Part shown: in pieces, positions 1-8,078 of the stretch
How the letters are laid out: each line of letters begins with the position of its first letter
How positions within the stretch are numbered: the first letter of the stretch is position 1
Source: an uncultured Bacteroidota bacterium
Lineage (GTDB): Bacteria > Bacteroidota > Bacteroidia > Bacteroidales > WCHB1-69
Direction: 5' to 3'
Length of the DNA stretch: 64,000 bases
NCBI GenBank assembly: GCA_902774175.1
Contig: CACYHG010000001.1
Span: forward strand, 54,575-118,574
The notes under the pieces: generated by a model
What the model saw: the letters and a program-made list of their open reading frames with translations, nothing else
Told to the model about the DNA's origin: nothing
The model's database searches: none
Translations under genes and position numbers: made by a program

Positions 1-797
1 ACGCCGCGCAGCAGCACGCTCTGGTTACCAAGCGGAACACCCGCATCGGCCAGCATCTCACATGCACGCACCGCCTCAGGCGTCACCTCGTTCGGATGGT
101 TGAAATGGGTGTTGAGCCATACCGGATGGTATTTTTTCAGCATAGCGCACAATTCCGGCGTGATGCGTTGCGGACAGACGACCGGCGTGCGGCTGCCGAT
201 ACGGACAATCTCCACATGCGGGATGGCCCGCAGCCGTCTGATGATGTATTCCAGCTTCTCGTCCCCGACCATCAGCGCATCTCCGCCACTGAGCAGCACG
301 TCGCGCACGCACTCCGTCCTTTCGATGTATTCCAACGCCTTCTCAATACGGTCGGAGGTAGACTCGCAGTCCTTCTGGCCCGCAAAACGGCGGCGGGTGC
401 AGTGCCGGCAGTACATCGAGCACATGTCGGTGATAAGGAACAGCACACGGTCAGGATAGCGGTGGGTAAGGCCGGGGGTCGGCGAATCCTCGTCCTCATG
501 CAGCGGATCGAGCAGATCGGCGGGCGAAATGTGGGTTTCCGCCGCCGTGGGGATGCACTGCCGCCGGACAGGATCGTCCGGGTCATCGGGATTAATCAGG
601 CTCAGGTAATATGGGGTGATGGCCATGCGCAACGTCTCCAGCGACTTGCGAACGCCCTCCTCCTCTTCTGCTGTGAGACGGATGTACTTTTTCAGCTCAT
701 CCAGCGTCTCAATGCGGTTCCTGACCTGCCATTTCCAATTGTTCCATTCCGCATCGGAAACATCCGGGAACAACTGTTTTCTTCTTGATTCAGCCAT
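1..797 (-). CDS. kamA: L-lysine 2,3-aminomutase, N-terminal 265 residues (cut by window edge)
   Basis: Radical-SAM, PLP-dependent enzyme that converts L-lysine to L-beta-lysine, the first step of lysine fermentation. The frame opens at ATG 797 (MAESRRKQLF...) and runs off the left edge in frame. It carries the radical-SAM cluster motif CSMYCRHC (Cys126, Cys130, Cys133, close to the clostridial enzyme's numbering) and ends at the window edge in NQSVLLRG, a conserved KamA segment. The family is about 416 residues long, so roughly 150 C-terminal residues, including the PLP lysine, lie outside the window. It is the last gene of the atoD-kal-kce-kdd-kamA run and is separated from kdd by a perfect 30-bp palindrome. 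Identity is secure. Confidence 0.95.
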   Translation of the reverse strand, partial: MAESRRKQLFPDVSDAEWNNWKWQVRNRIETLDELKKYIRLTAEEEEGVRKSLETLRMAITPYYLSLINPDDPDDPVRRQCIPTAAETHISPADLLDPLHEDEDSPTPGLTHRYPDRVLFLITDMCSMYCRHCTRRRFAGQKDCESTSDRIEKALEYIERTECVRDVLLSGGDALMVGDEKLEYIIRRLRAIPHVEIVRIGSRTPVVCPQRITPELCAMLKKYHPVWLNTHFNHPNEVTPEAVRACEMLADAGVPLGNQSVLLRG

Positions 798-813
798 AAA
801 TCATTTTTGTTTA

Positions 814-843
814 TGTAGAGACGCGGCATGCCGCGTCTCTACA
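814..843. repeat. Perfect 30-bp palindrome between kdd and kamA
   Basis: Both arms (15 bp each, core gcatgc) pair without a mismatch. On the minus-strand transcript the hairpin is followed by A-rich, not T-rich, sequence, so it is not a classical terminator. The form (TAGAGACGCG... arms) resembles repetitive extragenic palindromes seen in many bacteria. It could stabilise the upstream kdd mRNA or lower kamA expression. Only one copy is seen in this window. Confidence 0.7.
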
Positions 844-853
844 CATGTGTTAA

Positions 854-1927
854 TTACGCATACAATTCTTCAAAAATTTTGCGCAGTTCCGGAGATTCGC
901 GCAATTCCTGCAGGGTGAATTCGGCATGTCCCTTGGTGTAACCGTTGCCCATAATCATGTTCACATCGCTGCCTATGCCTTCGGCCCCGAGGCTTGCCTT
1001 GGTGAAGCTGGTGGCCATGCTGAAGAAATAGACTATGCCGTCATCCTTGGTGCAGAGCACGGCGGTCATCTCCTGATCCGGAACATTCACGCAGTTGATG
1101 GTGACATCGGCCATCTTGCCGTCGGTGAGGCGCTCGACCATTTCATAGACCTGAACCGGAGTCATGCCGGCTGCGCTCTCCACAATGTCGCAGAAGCCGA
1201 GATCCTTGATACGCTGGGTGCTCTTGGGACTGTTGGCGATGCCAATGACCTTGCCGGTCACACCGACTCGCTTTTTGGCCTCATAGCAGCAGAGCATGCC
1301 GCTCTTGCCACCGGCACCGAGAATCACGACGGTCTGTCCGTACTGGCAGAGTTTGGCGGTCTGGGCGGGGGCTCCGGCCACGTCAAGGGCGCTCAATGCC
1401 AACTTTTCAGGCATGTCGGTCGGAATCTTGGCATAGATACCGCTCTCGAAGAGGATGGCCTTGCCCTTGATGTCCACCTGGTCAACATCGGGACGGATTT
1501 CCAGAATCTCGTCAATGCGCAGCGGAGTCAGCGAGAGGCTGACAAGCGTGGCGATGCGGTCGCCCTCCTTCAGGTCAATCTTGCCCTTGAGAGCGTCGCC
1601 GATCTTCTCGACCTTGCCGAGCAGCATGCCGCCAGAGCCGGTACGGCGGTTGCGGTGCTTCCCCTGCAGTTCCACATTGAGGAGCATCTCCTTTTTGACC
1701 TCCTCCATGATTTTTTCTTCGCTGGCGCCTTCGCCCGCCTGCTGTTTGGCGTAGTTGTGGATGTCGGTGAAGGATGCCGAGTCGATATTCAGGGTCTGCA
1801 CATCGATGAGAATCTCGTTGTCCCAGATTTCATCCATATTGTTGTTCAGTTTATTCGCAGGCTGCGGAAGCACGCCTTTCGGTTCAATCACACGATGGGT
1901 TCCGTATTTGTTTCCTTTCTTTTGCAT
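854..1927 (-). CDS. kdd: L-erythro-3,5-diaminohexanoate dehydrogenase
   Basis: Oxidatively deaminates 3,5-diaminohexanoate to 3-keto-5-aminohexanoate with NAD(P)+ in lysine fermentation; cytoplasmic. The 357-residue protein begins MQKKGNKYGTHRVIEPKG, the usual Kdd start. It has a GroES-like N-terminal half with the segment GSGGMLLGKVEKIG (about 97-110) and a Rossmann domain with GAGGKSG at 204-210. Length fits the family (about 345-360). It lies between kce (60 bp upstream) and kamA (downstream). Context and sequence agree, so the assignment is firm. Confidence 0.92.
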   Translation of the reverse strand: MQKKGNKYGTHRVIEPKGVLPQPANKLNNNMDEIWDNEILIDVQTLNIDSASFTDIHNYAKQQAGEGASEEKIMEEVKKEMLLNVELQGKHRNRRTGSGGMLLGKVEKIGDALKGKIDLKEGDRIATLVSLSLTPLRIDEILEIRPDVDQVDIKGKAILFESGIYAKIPTDMPEKLALSALDVAGAPAQTAKLCQYGQTVVILGAGGKSGMLCCYEAKKRVGVTGKVIGIANSPKSTQRIKDLGFCDIVESAAGMTPVQVYEMVERLTDGKMADVTINCVNVPDQEMTAVLCTKDDGIVYFFSMATSFTKASLGAEGIGSDVNMIMGNGYTKGHAEFTLQELRESPELRKIFEELYA

Positions 1928-1987
1928 ATCTTTAATTATTTTTATGTTAATGTATTTAACTATATTCTGACTTCTGTCTTCTGATTT

Positions 1988-2815
1988 CTATCTTCTCAAC
2001 CCCAAAATCTCCCTTGCCTCGTCCGAAGTGGCAATCGGCCGACCAAGTTCTTGTGCGATGCGCACCACCTTGGCCACCAGTTCACCGTTAGACTTGGCGG
2101 GCACTCCCTTGGCAAGATTCAGGTTGTCCTCGAAGCCGACACGCACATTGCCGCCCATTGCAATGGCAGCAGCGGCCATCGGGAATGCGTGGCGTCCGAT
2201 ACCGGTCACTGTCCAGGTGCTGCCTGCGGGGATTCCGTTCACCAGCCAGCAGAGGTTGGCCACAGTCGCGGGGGTGCAGCCGGGAACGCCCAGCACGAAA
2301 TTGAACTGCATCGGGCTGCCGGGGACCTCGCCCTTGCGGGCCATGGTCAGCACCGTATCCAGATGCCCCATCTCAAAGCACTCGTACTCCGGCTTGATGC
2401 CGCGCTCCATCATCCGCTTGCCGAAGGCACGCATGGTAGGCATGGTGTTGTCGAAAATCTCGTCCCCAAAATTGCAGGTGCCGCAATCCAGCGTGGCCAT
2501 TTCAGGCACCGGCGTGGTGTCGGTGGACTGCAGCCGCTCATCGGGTGTCATTCCGACCGCGCCTCCAGTGGAGGGGATCAGTATCACGTTCGGGCAGGCC
2601 TTGTAGATGGCCTCCTCACACTCCTGGAAACGGTCGCGGCTCTGGGTCGGTGTACCGTCGTCCCAGCGGACATGCAGATGCACGATGGCCGCACCGGCAT
2701 CCACCGCCGACCTGGCCTCCCTGACAATCTCCTCTACCGTATATGGGACCGCCGGATTCTGCTCCTTGGTCACCTCCGCGCCACAGATGGCGGCGGTAAT
2801 AATCAGTTTGTCCAT
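1988..2815 (-). CDS. kce: 3-keto-5-aminohexanoate cleavage enzyme (BKACE/DUF849)
   Basis: Condenses 3-keto-5-aminohexanoate with acetyl-CoA to give acetoacetate and 3-aminobutyryl-CoA. The 275-residue protein has the BKACE start MDKLIITAAICGAE and the zinc-binding HLHVR pair (His46, His48), followed by the expected glycine-rich barrel segments (GGAVGMTPDERLQ, GGNVRVGFEDN). BKACE enzymes are about 270-310 residues long. The start at 2815 leaves 27 bp to kal, consistent with one transcript. Within BKACE the substrate is inferred from the surrounding lysine-fermentation genes. Confidence 0.93.
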   Translation of the reverse strand: MDKLIITAAICGAEVTKEQNPAVPYTVEEIVREARSAVDAGAAIVHLHVRWDDGTPTQSRDRFQECEEAIYKACPNVILIPSTGGAVGMTPDERLQSTDTTPVPEMATLDCGTCNFGDEIFDNTMPTMRAFGKRMMERGIKPEYECFEMGHLDTVLTMARKGEVPGSPMQFNFVLGVPGCTPATVANLCWLVNGIPAGSTWTVTGIGRHAFPMAAAAIAMGGNVRVGFEDNLNLAKGVPAKSNGELVAKVVRIAQELGRPIATSDEAREILGLRR

Positions 2816-2842
2816 TTGCTCTCCTTTTACATTTAATTAATA

Positions 2843-3235
2843 TTAACCCTTGCGCTGGCACTCCTTGAGGGTGACACAGGTACCGGAGGCACGGCATACA
2901 AGCACCGGCTCATCCAGCACATCGGCAGCCGAATCGGAGATATCGGGGCGCGGTGCGATCACCTTGTAGGCCTCAAACTCCATCTTGCGGGAGCTCTTCC
3001 CCTCCGAAACAATACGTCCGGTCGCCTCAATGTAGTCACCGGCATACACGGGAGCCAGAAACTCCACATTGTCGTATGCACGGAAAAGCCCCTCGTCGCC
3101 GTCCCGCTGGATCAGCAGCTCTGTGGCCACGTCACCGAACAGATGGAGCATGTGGGCCCCGTCCACCAGATTGCCCCCGTAATGGGCATCCTTCGCGCTC
3201 ATGCGCAAACGGATTGTTGATTTGTATTCCTTCAT
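2843..3235 (-). CDS. kal: 3-aminobutyryl-CoA ammonia-lyase
   Basis: Hotdog-fold lyase that removes ammonia from L-3-aminobutyryl-CoA to give crotonyl-CoA. The 130-residue protein contains [14 protein letters not shown] (about 14-27) and [20 protein letters not shown] (about 54-73), both typical of Kal and hotdog thioesterase relatives. Length is normal for the family. Placement between atoD (72 bp upstream) and kce (27 bp downstream) supports the role. Alone it could be read as a generic hotdog protein; context makes Kal the best call. Confidence 0.9.
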   Translation of the reverse strand: MKEYKSTIRLRMSAKDAHYGGNLVDGAHMLHLFGDVATELLIQRDGDEGLFRAYDNVEFLAPVYAGDYIEATGRIVSEGKSSRKMEFEAYKVIAPRPDISDSAADVLDEPVLVCRASGTCVTLKECQRKG

Positions 3236-3261
3236 CTTGACTTTATAATTTAGTTCAAATA

Positions 3262-3307
3262 GGGTTTCAGGGGGTTAAAACCTTAAACTCTTAAACTCCT
3301 TAAACTC
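3262..3307. repeat. AT-rich short direct repeats downstream of atoD
   Basis: The atoD-kal spacer contains three near-copies of the octamer ttaaactc, preceded by gggtttcaggg. A related array lies in inverted orientation at 11795-11907 (ccctgaaac units and gtttaag units). It is part of a dispersed low-complexity intergenic family in this window rather than a gene feature. Confidence 0.6.
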
Positions 3308-3964
3308 TTATCTTTCCACATAAATATAGTCCACAAAAATCCCCGATGCATGCACGCATTCCGGCTTGATTTCACCGGCCTTGACCAGTTTTTCAGCCTC
3401 TACAACGACCACATCGGCGGCCATGGCCATCAGCGGGTTGAAGTTGTTGGTGGTGCCAAGGAACACCATGTTGCCCTCCTCGTCCACGATGTTGGCGCGC
3501 AGGAATGCGATATCGGCCTTCAAAGGTTTTTCCAACAGGTAATCCTTGCCGTCCACCTTCACAATCTCCTTGCCGTCGGCGATGATGGTGCCCAAACCGG
3601 TCGGGGTAAGAACACCGCCCAGTCCGGCCCCGTAGGCACGGATGCGCTCGGCCAGAGTGCCCTGCGGCACATATTCCACCTCCAGAGTGCCGGCATTCTT
3701 CTGCGCGGCAGTCTCCTTGTTGGTGCCGGTGTGGGAGACAATGGCCTTTTTCACCTGATGGTTGGCCACAAGTTTTCCATGGGCCACATTGTCGTATGCG
3801 GTGTCGTTGGAGATGATGGTCAAATCTTTAACACCCTTTTCAACCAGAGCATCGGTAATCTGCACCGGACTCCCAACTCCGAGGAACCCGCCGAACATCA
3901 CCGTCATGCCGTCCCTGACCAGTCCGGCCGCTTCCTGTAATGTAATCTGCTTTTTCATTGTCAT
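3308..3964 (-). CDS. atoD: Butyrate-acetoacetate CoA-transferase, alpha subunit
   Basis: Family I CoA-transferase A subunit. It transfers CoA between butyryl-CoA/acetoacetate-type pairs and so releases the end products of lysine fermentation. The start is set at ATG 3964 (MTMKKQITLQ), 218 residues, because upstream in-frame starts overlap cpsB. The A-subunit glycine motif VMFGGFLGVGSP is at 22-33. Length matches the family (about 217). The beta subunit (AtoA) is not in the window; in related lysine clusters the two subunits can sit at opposite ends, so it may lie beyond kamA. Only 16 bp separate it from cpsB, so it may share the capsule transcript. Confidence 0.9.
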   Translation of the reverse strand: MTMKKQITLQEAAGLVRDGMTVMFGGFLGVGSPVQITDALVEKGVKDLTIISNDTAYDNVAHGKLVANHQVKKAIVSHTGTNKETAAQKNAGTLEVEYVPQGTLAERIRAYGAGLGGVLTPTGLGTIIADGKEIVKVDGKDYLLEKPLKADIAFLRANIVDEEGNMVFLGTTNNFNPLMAMAADVVVVEAEKLVKAGEIKPECVHASGIFVDYIYVER

Positions 3965-3980
3965 TATATTATCTTTGTTA

Positions 3981-4736
3981 TTATTCCTGTTTGGCGGGCT
4001 GTCCGTACAGCTCCGCATTGTTCTCATATAACTTGTGCAGCGCATCAATCTGATGGTCACGCAGCCTCATTTCAGGCAACCATTGTGCAAACGTGCTGAT
4101 TTTGTGCAAGTCGGTGCCGACATAGTCGTACATTCCTGCATCTAACAGGTAGAGTGCGGTCTCCTTTGCCGGCTTGCCGTAGCCTCCCGCCAAAGAAATC
4201 AGGTTCAACTGCAGGAAATATCCGCTCTCCTTCCAGCGTCCGAAAAGCTCCCTGTCGGCATAGCGGTAACGCTCCGGATGGGCTATCACAACCTGGTTGT
4301 CACAGGTGGTCAGCTCATACAGGTATTCCTCCATGTCCGGACTCCTGTACATGTAGGAGGTCTCCACAAGCAAAATCTTTTCCTGCGGATTAAGATAGAG
4401 CCATCCCTCCTGCTGATGCGAAAGGAACTGCTCATCCAGCATGTACTCGGCCGCCAGCCTCGTGGAAAATCCGCACCCGTCCGCCATAGGCAGGAAAGCG
4501 TCATACCACTGCACAAGGTTTGGACGGTTGTTGTCAGCATAGTCCGTCATGACATGAGGGGTAAGTATCAGCTGCCTGAATCCGAGGCCATACAGGTAGT
4601 GCAGTCCCTCCATTGTGGCATCTTCCGTCTGGAATCCGTCATCCACACCCGGCAGCAGGTGGCTGTGCATGTCGGTCGCCCCTTGGAAGAAATCGGCGGG
4701 CAGTCTTTTTTTTCGGTCAAACAAGCCCATTTTCAA
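3981..4736 (-). CDS. CpsB/YwqE-like PHP-domain protein-tyrosine phosphatase
   Basis: Metal-dependent phosphatase expected to dephosphorylate the tyrosine tail of the co-encoded Wzc kinase and so to control capsule chain length and export. The 251-residue protein has the PHP motif DMHSHLLPGVDDG (22-34), TPHV (59-62), an acid at about Glu97 and HPERYRY (153-159), which together form the expected metal site. It starts 6 bp after wzc ends. ATG 4736 is used; ATG 4730 two codons later is equally possible. Function follows from family and neighbour; confidence is high. Confidence 0.9.
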   Translation of the reverse strand: MKMGLFDRKKRLPADFFQGATDMHSHLLPGVDDGFQTEDATMEGLHYLYGLGFRQLILTPHVMTDYADNNRPNLVQWYDAFLPMADGCGFSTRLAAEYMLDEQFLSHQQEGWLYLNPQEKILLVETSYMYRSPDMEEYLYELTTCDNQVVIAHPERYRYADRELFGRWKESGYFLQLNLISLAGGYGKPAKETALYLLDAGMYDYVGTDLHKISTFAQWLPEMRLRDHQIDALHKLYENNAELYGQPAKQE

Positions 4737-4742
4737 TACTGT

Positions 4743-7256
4743 TTATTTGTCATGACCATGATCATGATGTCCGTGTTTTTTTGAACCGATACCCATAATC
4801 ATCAGGATTTTCCTGTTAAACTTGCGGAGAACGGACATCTGCGCCTGACGCTTGGTCTCCTCATCGTTGCCATAGCCGTATCCATAGCCGTAACCATATC
4901 CATAGCCGTAACTGTGCCCGGTACCGTTGCCGTAGCCATAGCCGTAACCGTAACCATAGCCGTAACCCAGTTTCTTATAATTCACGTCATTCACAATTAC
5001 GCAGAGTTTCGGGAAACGGTTCTCCTTGTACATTGTCTCCAAATCGCCCAATGCACGCTTGTCGGTCACGTTGGCGCGGATGACAAACACGGTCAGGTCG
5101 GCCAAACGCTTCAGGATGTCCGCATCAGCCACAATGCCGGCAGGCACCGCATCCAACAGGACATAGTCGTATTGCGGCCGGACCGCCTCAATAAAGGCAT
5201 CCATGCGGACATTGTCCAGCAGTTCTGCCGGATTGGGCGGAACAGGACCGGAAAAGATCGCATCCCATCCGGAAGAGATCGCACGGCGTTCTTTCAGCAA
5301 CTCCTCCAATTCGATTTTGCCGGAAAGATAGTTGGAAAGCCCATGGTTGTTGGCGTTGGGCAGCTTTTTGTGCAGCGTACCCTTACGGATGTCAGCATCA
5401 ACCAGGAGTACCCGCTTGCCGGAGGCGGCGAGCAGCACGGAAAGGTTGGTGGATAGGAACGACTTGCCGCTGTTCGGGAAGAAGGAGGTGAACATGGCCA
5501 CCTTGCAGCCCGGACGGTCGGTCTTGATATAATCCAGATTGGAACGGATAATACGGAACGACTCGGAAATAGAATCGCGGCCGTTCTCCCTTGCCACAAT
5601 GATGCTGCCCTTCTCCTGCTCGGCAGTCTGCTTCGGCACATCGCCCAGAATCGGCACGGAACAGCCCTCCTCCACATCACGCTTGCTGTGGATATCGGTA
5701 TCCATCATCTTGAGCAGGAAGAAAATACCGACCGGAATGGCCAGGCCAAGCACAATGGCCACAAGGAAAATCATGGAGGTGCGCGGTTTGGTGGGCGAAG
5801 TGGAACCGTCCGCCGCGTCAATCACCCGCACATCGTCCTCCAATGCCGCCTTGGAGAGTGACAGCTCCTCACGACGGTTCAGCAGGAACAGGTACAGGCT
5901 CTGCTTGACCGACTCCTGCCTCGACATTGAGGTGAGGTAGTTCTGGTGCTCCGGTACCGCCTGTACCTTGCTGCCAGCCTGGTTCTCCAACTGTCGGCTA
6001 CGGGTCAACTGCTGCTTAAGGTTAGCGCGTAGGGCAGCCAGCGTACTGGAGACCCCCTCCTTCAGAATCTGCAGGCTGGCGTTGATCTCCTTGGTCATAG
6101 GGTTGCTAGCTGTGTTACCTTTGGTCTCCATTTTTTGTTTTTGCAACAACGTGGTATTGTATTCGGAGATGACCGAAGCCAGCTGCGGATCCTTAAGCCC
6201 CATTTCCGCCGGCACCAGTTTGTAGTCATCCTTCATGCCGTTGACAAAGTCGGCCAGATAGTCCACCATGGATAGCTTGTTTTCCAGCACCTCGCGTTCC
6301 TGCATGTATTCGTCGCTGCGACGCAGGTAGTCCTGGCCATAGCTGCCGACATCGATAAGCCGATTGTTCCGCATAAATGAGGCCTTACCCGATTCCATCA
6401 CCCCAAGATCCTGGTCTAATTCTGTAATCCGGGCATTGATGAAAATGAGGCTCTGGTCAAGCACCATTGCCTTGTCCTTAACCGCCTCCTCGCGGTATAT
6501 CTGCACAAGCGTGTTCAGGATGTCCTCCGCCTTGTCTCCGGAAGGATCCTCCAAAGATAGGCTGACCGCATTGGAAAGTTTGTCAACCCGTGCGATACGC
6601 ACCGCCGTTCGGTAACGCTTTGTAACCGACTTGATGTTACGCTTGTCCACCTGGATCTCCTTGCCTGCATAGGAGGTATAGGTCCAGGTCGGTATCACGA
6701 CCACCCTGCCGACCGGAGTGTTCACCGTGTCGTTGAGCGGGGCGGATATGACCTTTTTCGAATCGGGGAAATTCTTGAGGATGACCCGACCGCCCTGTTT
6801 GGACGGCACCACAGTCAGGCTGATGTTCGAATACGGCCCCTCATCAGGAAACTGCACATGCACCGGACTGTTGCTGTAGAGGTCGGTTTTGCGCAGCAGC
6901 GGCGTATAGCTGTATTCCACGCCGAGGTTCAGACGCTCCACCACCTGCATCATCAGTGTGCGGGACCTGAGAATCTGCAGTTCGTTTTCCACAGCGGAAG
7001 AGCCACTCATGCTCAATAAGTTACTGGAGACCAACAAATCACTGGCACTCCCCTTTTTGTCCTTGAACATGACGGTGGCCGTCCGGCTGTAATACTTGAC
7101 TGATGACTTGGAGACCAGCAGGGCGACAGCAATGCAGACCAGCAGGGAAAGGGCGAACCATCTCCAATGGCTGAGCAGTGTGTAGAGCAAATCCTTCAAG
7201 TTGATGGATGTTGTCTCTTCGGGCTGTTGCGACTGTGTTTTTTGATACTTTTCCAT
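4743..7256 (-). CDS. wzc: Wzc-type polysaccharide co-polymerase / BY-kinase with Tyr-Gly tail
   Basis: Inner-membrane chain-length determinant fused to a bacterial tyrosine autokinase; it works with Wza in capsule export. The 837-residue protein has TM1 at about 34-49, a long periplasmic coiled region (about 245-460), TM2 at about 494-515, then the kinase: Walker A FPNSGKS (593-599), Walker A' VLLVDAD (616-622), Walker B YVLLDAVP (698-705). The tyrosine cluster is a strict alternating Tyr-Gly tract: six Tyr at 765-775, a short NGTGHS break, and seven Tyr at 783-795. After the tract comes an unusual extension ending in a His-rich segment (KHGHHDHGHDK). Confidence 0.95.
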   Translation of the reverse strand: MEKYQKTQSQQPEETTSINLKDLLYTLLSHWRWFALSLLVCIAVALLVSKSSVKYYSRTATVMFKDKKGSASDLLVSSNLLSMSGSSAVENELQILRSRTLMMQVVERLNLGVEYSYTPLLRKTDLYSNSPVHVQFPDEGPYSNISLTVVPSKQGGRVILKNFPDSKKVISAPLNDTVNTPVGRVVVIPTWTYTSYAGKEIQVDKRNIKSVTKRYRTAVRIARVDKLSNAVSLSLEDPSGDKAEDILNTLVQIYREEAVKDKAMVLDQSLIFINARITELDQDLGVMESGKASFMRNNRLIDVGSYGQDYLRRSDEYMQEREVLENKLSMVDYLADFVNGMKDDYKLVPAEMGLKDPQLASVISEYNTTLLQKQKMETKGNTASNPMTKEINASLQILKEGVSSTLAALRANLKQQLTRSRQLENQAGSKVQAVPEHQNYLTSMSRQESVKQSLYLFLLNRREELSLSKAALEDDVRVIDAADGSTSPTKPRTSMIFLVAIVLGLAIPVGIFFLLKMMDTDIHSKRDVEEGCSVPILGDVPKQTAEQEKGSIIVARENGRDSISESFRIIRSNLDYIKTDRPGCKVAMFTSFFPNSGKSFLSTNLSVLLAASGKRVLLVDADIRKGTLHKKLPNANNHGLSNYLSGKIELEELLKERRAISSGWDAIFSGPVPPNPAELLDNVRMDAFIEAVRPQYDYVLLDAVPAGIVADADILKRLADLTVFVIRANVTDKRALGDLETMYKENRFPKLCVIVNDVNYKKLGYGYGYGYGYGYGNGTGHSYGYGYGYGYGYGYGNDEETKRQAQMSVLRKFNRKILMIMGIGSKKHGHHDHGHDK
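4870..4974. repeat. Hexamer-based tandem repeat coding the Tyr-Gly tract of Wzc
   Basis: Two blocks of alternating Tyr and Gly codons give a degenerate 6-bp repeat (ccatag/ccgtaa-type on the plus strand). Synonymous alternation (TAC/TAT, GGC/GGT/GGA) breaks perfect identity, which would limit slippage. Changes by whole hexamers would add or remove one phosphorylatable tyrosine without shifting frame. Confidence 0.75.
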
Positions 7257-7266
7257 AAAAAATCTA

Positions 7267-8073
7267 TTATTTTGGAGTTGCTAAAGTGATGATAAGGGTT
7301 ACAATGGATATGAGCGAAGTTGTCAGCGAAGCATAGCTGGCTATCCACGAGGCGTTTTCCTTTATGCGGCTGGCGCGCAAAGGTTCAAGAAGCACTACAT
7401 CGTTCTGCTGCAGCAGGAAGTACGGGTCATTGAAGACATCCTTCGACTTGAGGTTGAGGTAGCGCAGATGCATCCGGCCTCCCTCCTCACGCAGCACACC
7501 CACCTTGTCCAGCCTGGTGTATGCGGAGATGTTGCCCGATTGGGAAAGGGCCTCCAGCAGGGTCACGCGCTCGTTGGTCACTGTAACCGTATGGGAGCCG
7601 GTGGCGCTTTTTATATATATCTTGTAGTTTTTGAAACGTACCAACACCACGACCTCCTCCAGATAGCCGCCATTGATAAGCATTCTCGTAATGGTGTCCT
7701 GCAGCTGCAGGCGGGTCATACCCTCAACATGGATGGCCCCCAAACTCGGCATGTTGATGTATCCGTTGATGTCCACCAGATAACCGATGGTGTTTTCCGG
7801 ATTCAGGGAACTATAGCTGCTGCCTGTGTTTTTATTGTAGGTGCTCACCAGATTGAACGGGTCGGACATTCCCCTGTCACCGGACGAAGTTATGTAGATG
7901 GTCAGCTCGTCATTGGGATGGATACGCGCCTCATATGAATTGTCCAACACTACCGTCGAATCATGCGGCAAATCCTGAAGATAGGTGATGTCCTTGTGTG
8001 TGACACAAGAGGGTAAAAGCGCCGCAATTAGAAACGCGACACATGACAATCTGAAAAAAGACCATTTGTTCAT
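7267..8073 (-). CDS. wza: Wza-type polysaccharide export outer-membrane lipoprotein
   Basis: Outer-membrane secretin-like exporter component of the capsule machinery. The 268-residue protein has a lipoprotein signal ending in LLPSC (Cys23), followed by a Poly_export domain (about 45-130; HPNDELTIYITSS) and an SLBB-like segment (about 135-200; IYIKSATGSHTVTVTNERV). A C-terminal hydrophobic stretch (about 244-265) may be the membrane-spanning helix. It is shorter than E. coli Wza (379 residues), as usual in Bacteroidetes. It sits 10 bp upstream of wzc, the standard pairing. Confidence 0.92.
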   Translation of the reverse strand: MNKWSFFRLSCVAFLIAALLPSCVTHKDITYLQDLPHDSTVVLDNSYEARIHPNDELTIYITSSGDRGMSDPFNLVSTYNKNTGSSYSSLNPENTIGYLVDINGYINMPSLGAIHVEGMTRLQLQDTITRMLINGGYLEEVVVLVRFKNYKIYIKSATGSHTVTVTNERVTLLEALSQSGNISAYTRLDKVGVLREEGGRMHLRYLNLKSKDVFNDPYFLLQQNDVVLLEPLRASRIKENASWIASYASLTTSLISIVTLIITLATPK

Positions 8074-8078
8074 ATTCG

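Noticed and set aside
814..843. Classical rho-independent terminator between kdd and kamA
   Set aside because: No U-tract follows the stem on the minus-strand transcript; classed as a palindromic repeat.
926..1984. Long plus-strand open frame opposite kdd (and similar ones opposite kce, ATP-grasp and aminotransferase genes)
   Set aside because: It mirrors a well-identified minus-strand gene, has no family resemblance and no start context; it arises from GC-biased codon use.
4870..4974. Tandem repeat that might be read as a CRISPR or intergenic satellite
   Set aside because: It is within the wzc frame and encodes the Tyr-Gly tail; the unit is 6 bp without spacers.
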